From contig NZ_JAHDIG010000009.1 in the NCBI RefSeq assembly GCF_020630935.1, positions 26,453-90,452 on the forward strand: a DNA stretch of 64,000 nt, given 5' to 3'. Of this stretch, positions 63,635-64,000 are shown piece by piece (the stretch's first letter is position 1; each line of letters opens with the position of its first letter). The DNA comes from Bernardetia sp. Its GTDB lineage: Bacteria; Bacteroidota; Bacteroidia; Cytophagales; Bernardetiaceae. The position numbers and the translations under genes are program-made. The notes below the pieces were generated by a model, which saw nothing but the letters and a program-made list of their open reading frames with translations, ran no database searches and had not been told where the DNA came from.

Positions 63635-64000
63635 TCATTTCTCCAAGACACCCCATATTCCCCAAAAAACATCTCCACTATTTTCCTTTTTAGAATCTGT
63701 ATTGGCAATAAAAATTCTTCCTATCTTTTTTTCAGAATCAAAATACATCATTGTATTCGTTCCAGGGTCGCCTCCACTATGTCCGATGTCATTATAAGCA
63801 AGCTGTTTGTCTAAAAATAAACCTACATTAAAATCTTTTTTACCTTCAAAGTTTTCCTGCTCTAACTGCGATTTAAAAAACTCTGCATAACTATCTTTAT
63901 TAAGTAGCATTCCGTTTCCGTCATAGCCTTTCATCAAATCAATTAAAAATTTACTCAAATCAGAGCTAGAAGTAATCAGTCCACCATCAGGATAAGAAAG
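63635..64000 (-). CDS. Beta-lactamase-family serine hydrolase (C-terminal part)
   Basis: The minus frame is open from the window edge to the stop at 63635, so the N-terminal catalytic part lies outside. The visible 121 residues begin with LSYPDGGLITSSSDLSKFL, the typical segment after the second active-site region of class C/D-like serine hydrolases, and later show the HSGGDPGT motif that contributes to the active site (KTG/HTG-type box). An apparent start at 63958 (TTG) is internal. By family it is a periplasmic peptidase or esterase. Confidence 0.85.
   Translation of the reverse strand, partial: LSYPDGGLITSSSDLSKFLIDLMKGYDGNGMLLNKDSYAEFFKSQLEQENFEGKKDFNVGLFLDKQLAYNDIGHSGGDPGTNTMMYFDSEKKIGRIFIANTDSKKENSGDVFWGIWGVLEK

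Noticed and set aside
1..64000. CRISPR arrays, tRNA or rRNA genes, prophage, transposase
   Set aside because: No regularly spaced direct repeats, cloverleaf, rRNA signature, integrase or transposase was seen in any spacer.

Overview
This is a low-GC chromosomal window from a member of the Bacteroidota, probably a marine Cytophagales-type (Flexibacter/Bernardetia-like) gliding bacterium; the genus is a guess. The phylum rests on several things seen here: a PorZ-like protein and cargo with type IX secretion (T9SS) sorting domains, a fused MurF-alanine racemase, promoters of the TTG-N18-20-TAnnTTTG type, no usable Shine-Dalgarno sequences, and signal peptides that nearly all place Gln after the cleavage site. 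No rRNA, tRNA, CRISPR array, prophage or autonomous transposase was found.

Layout. 1-2851 is the N-terminal part of a large secreted SBBP/PKD protein on the minus strand. 3.4-9.8 kb holds a glutaminyl cyclase lipoprotein, a hypothetical, a membrane-anchored cytochrome c, murF-alr, a lipoprotein and a Crp/Fnr regulator. 10-16 kb is a giant TamB-like protein and a small membrane protein. 16-18 kb is an M61 peptidase. 18.2-20.8 kb is mreBCD. 21-28.3 kb is an ABC exporter and a 1766-residue kinase-ATPase-GAF-phosphatase. 29-38 kb holds porZ, two lipoproteins, an ATP-grasp enzyme and a 1370-residue T9SS cargo protein. 38-41 kb is a TPR-GAF-SpoIIE phosphatase. 41.5-46 kb is tetR-SDR, photolyase, a J-domain-like protein and a tiny DUF5522-like gene. 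46-52 kb holds a possibly GldM-like protein, egtD, a Cys-rich secreted protein, hldD, a GNAT and a coiled-coil membrane protein. 52.5-60 kb is a 7TM-GAF-SpoIIE phosphatase, an HD hydrolase and a SWIM-SNF2 helicase. 60.4-64 kb is a YceI protein, an AlkB-like monooxygenase, rpsF-rpsR-rplI and the end of a beta-lactamase-family hydrolase.

How the parts connect. Envelope construction dominates: peptidoglycan precursors (MurF-Alr), elongation scaffold (MreBCD), LPS heptose (HldD), outer-membrane traffic (TamB-like) and T9SS (PorZ plus cargo). A glutaminyl cyclase is encoded beside six proteins predicted to expose N-terminal Gln after signal-peptide removal. Signalling is dominated by three large proteins that share a GAF-SpoIIE output module on three different sensory front ends.

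The least expected material is non-coding. A pair of exactly 125-bp miniature elements share terminal inverted repeats but carry different hairpins; one has a perfect 7-bp target duplication overlapping the tamB stop codon. A second 171-bp element family occurs twice. There are also two sets of repeated operator-like palindromes (tetR/SDR and yceI), two decayed-looking gene remnants next to terminators, and a phosphatase gene whose signal-peptide-coding frame has no ATG, GTG or TTG start before its hydrophobic core. I see no clear new defence or biosynthetic system.
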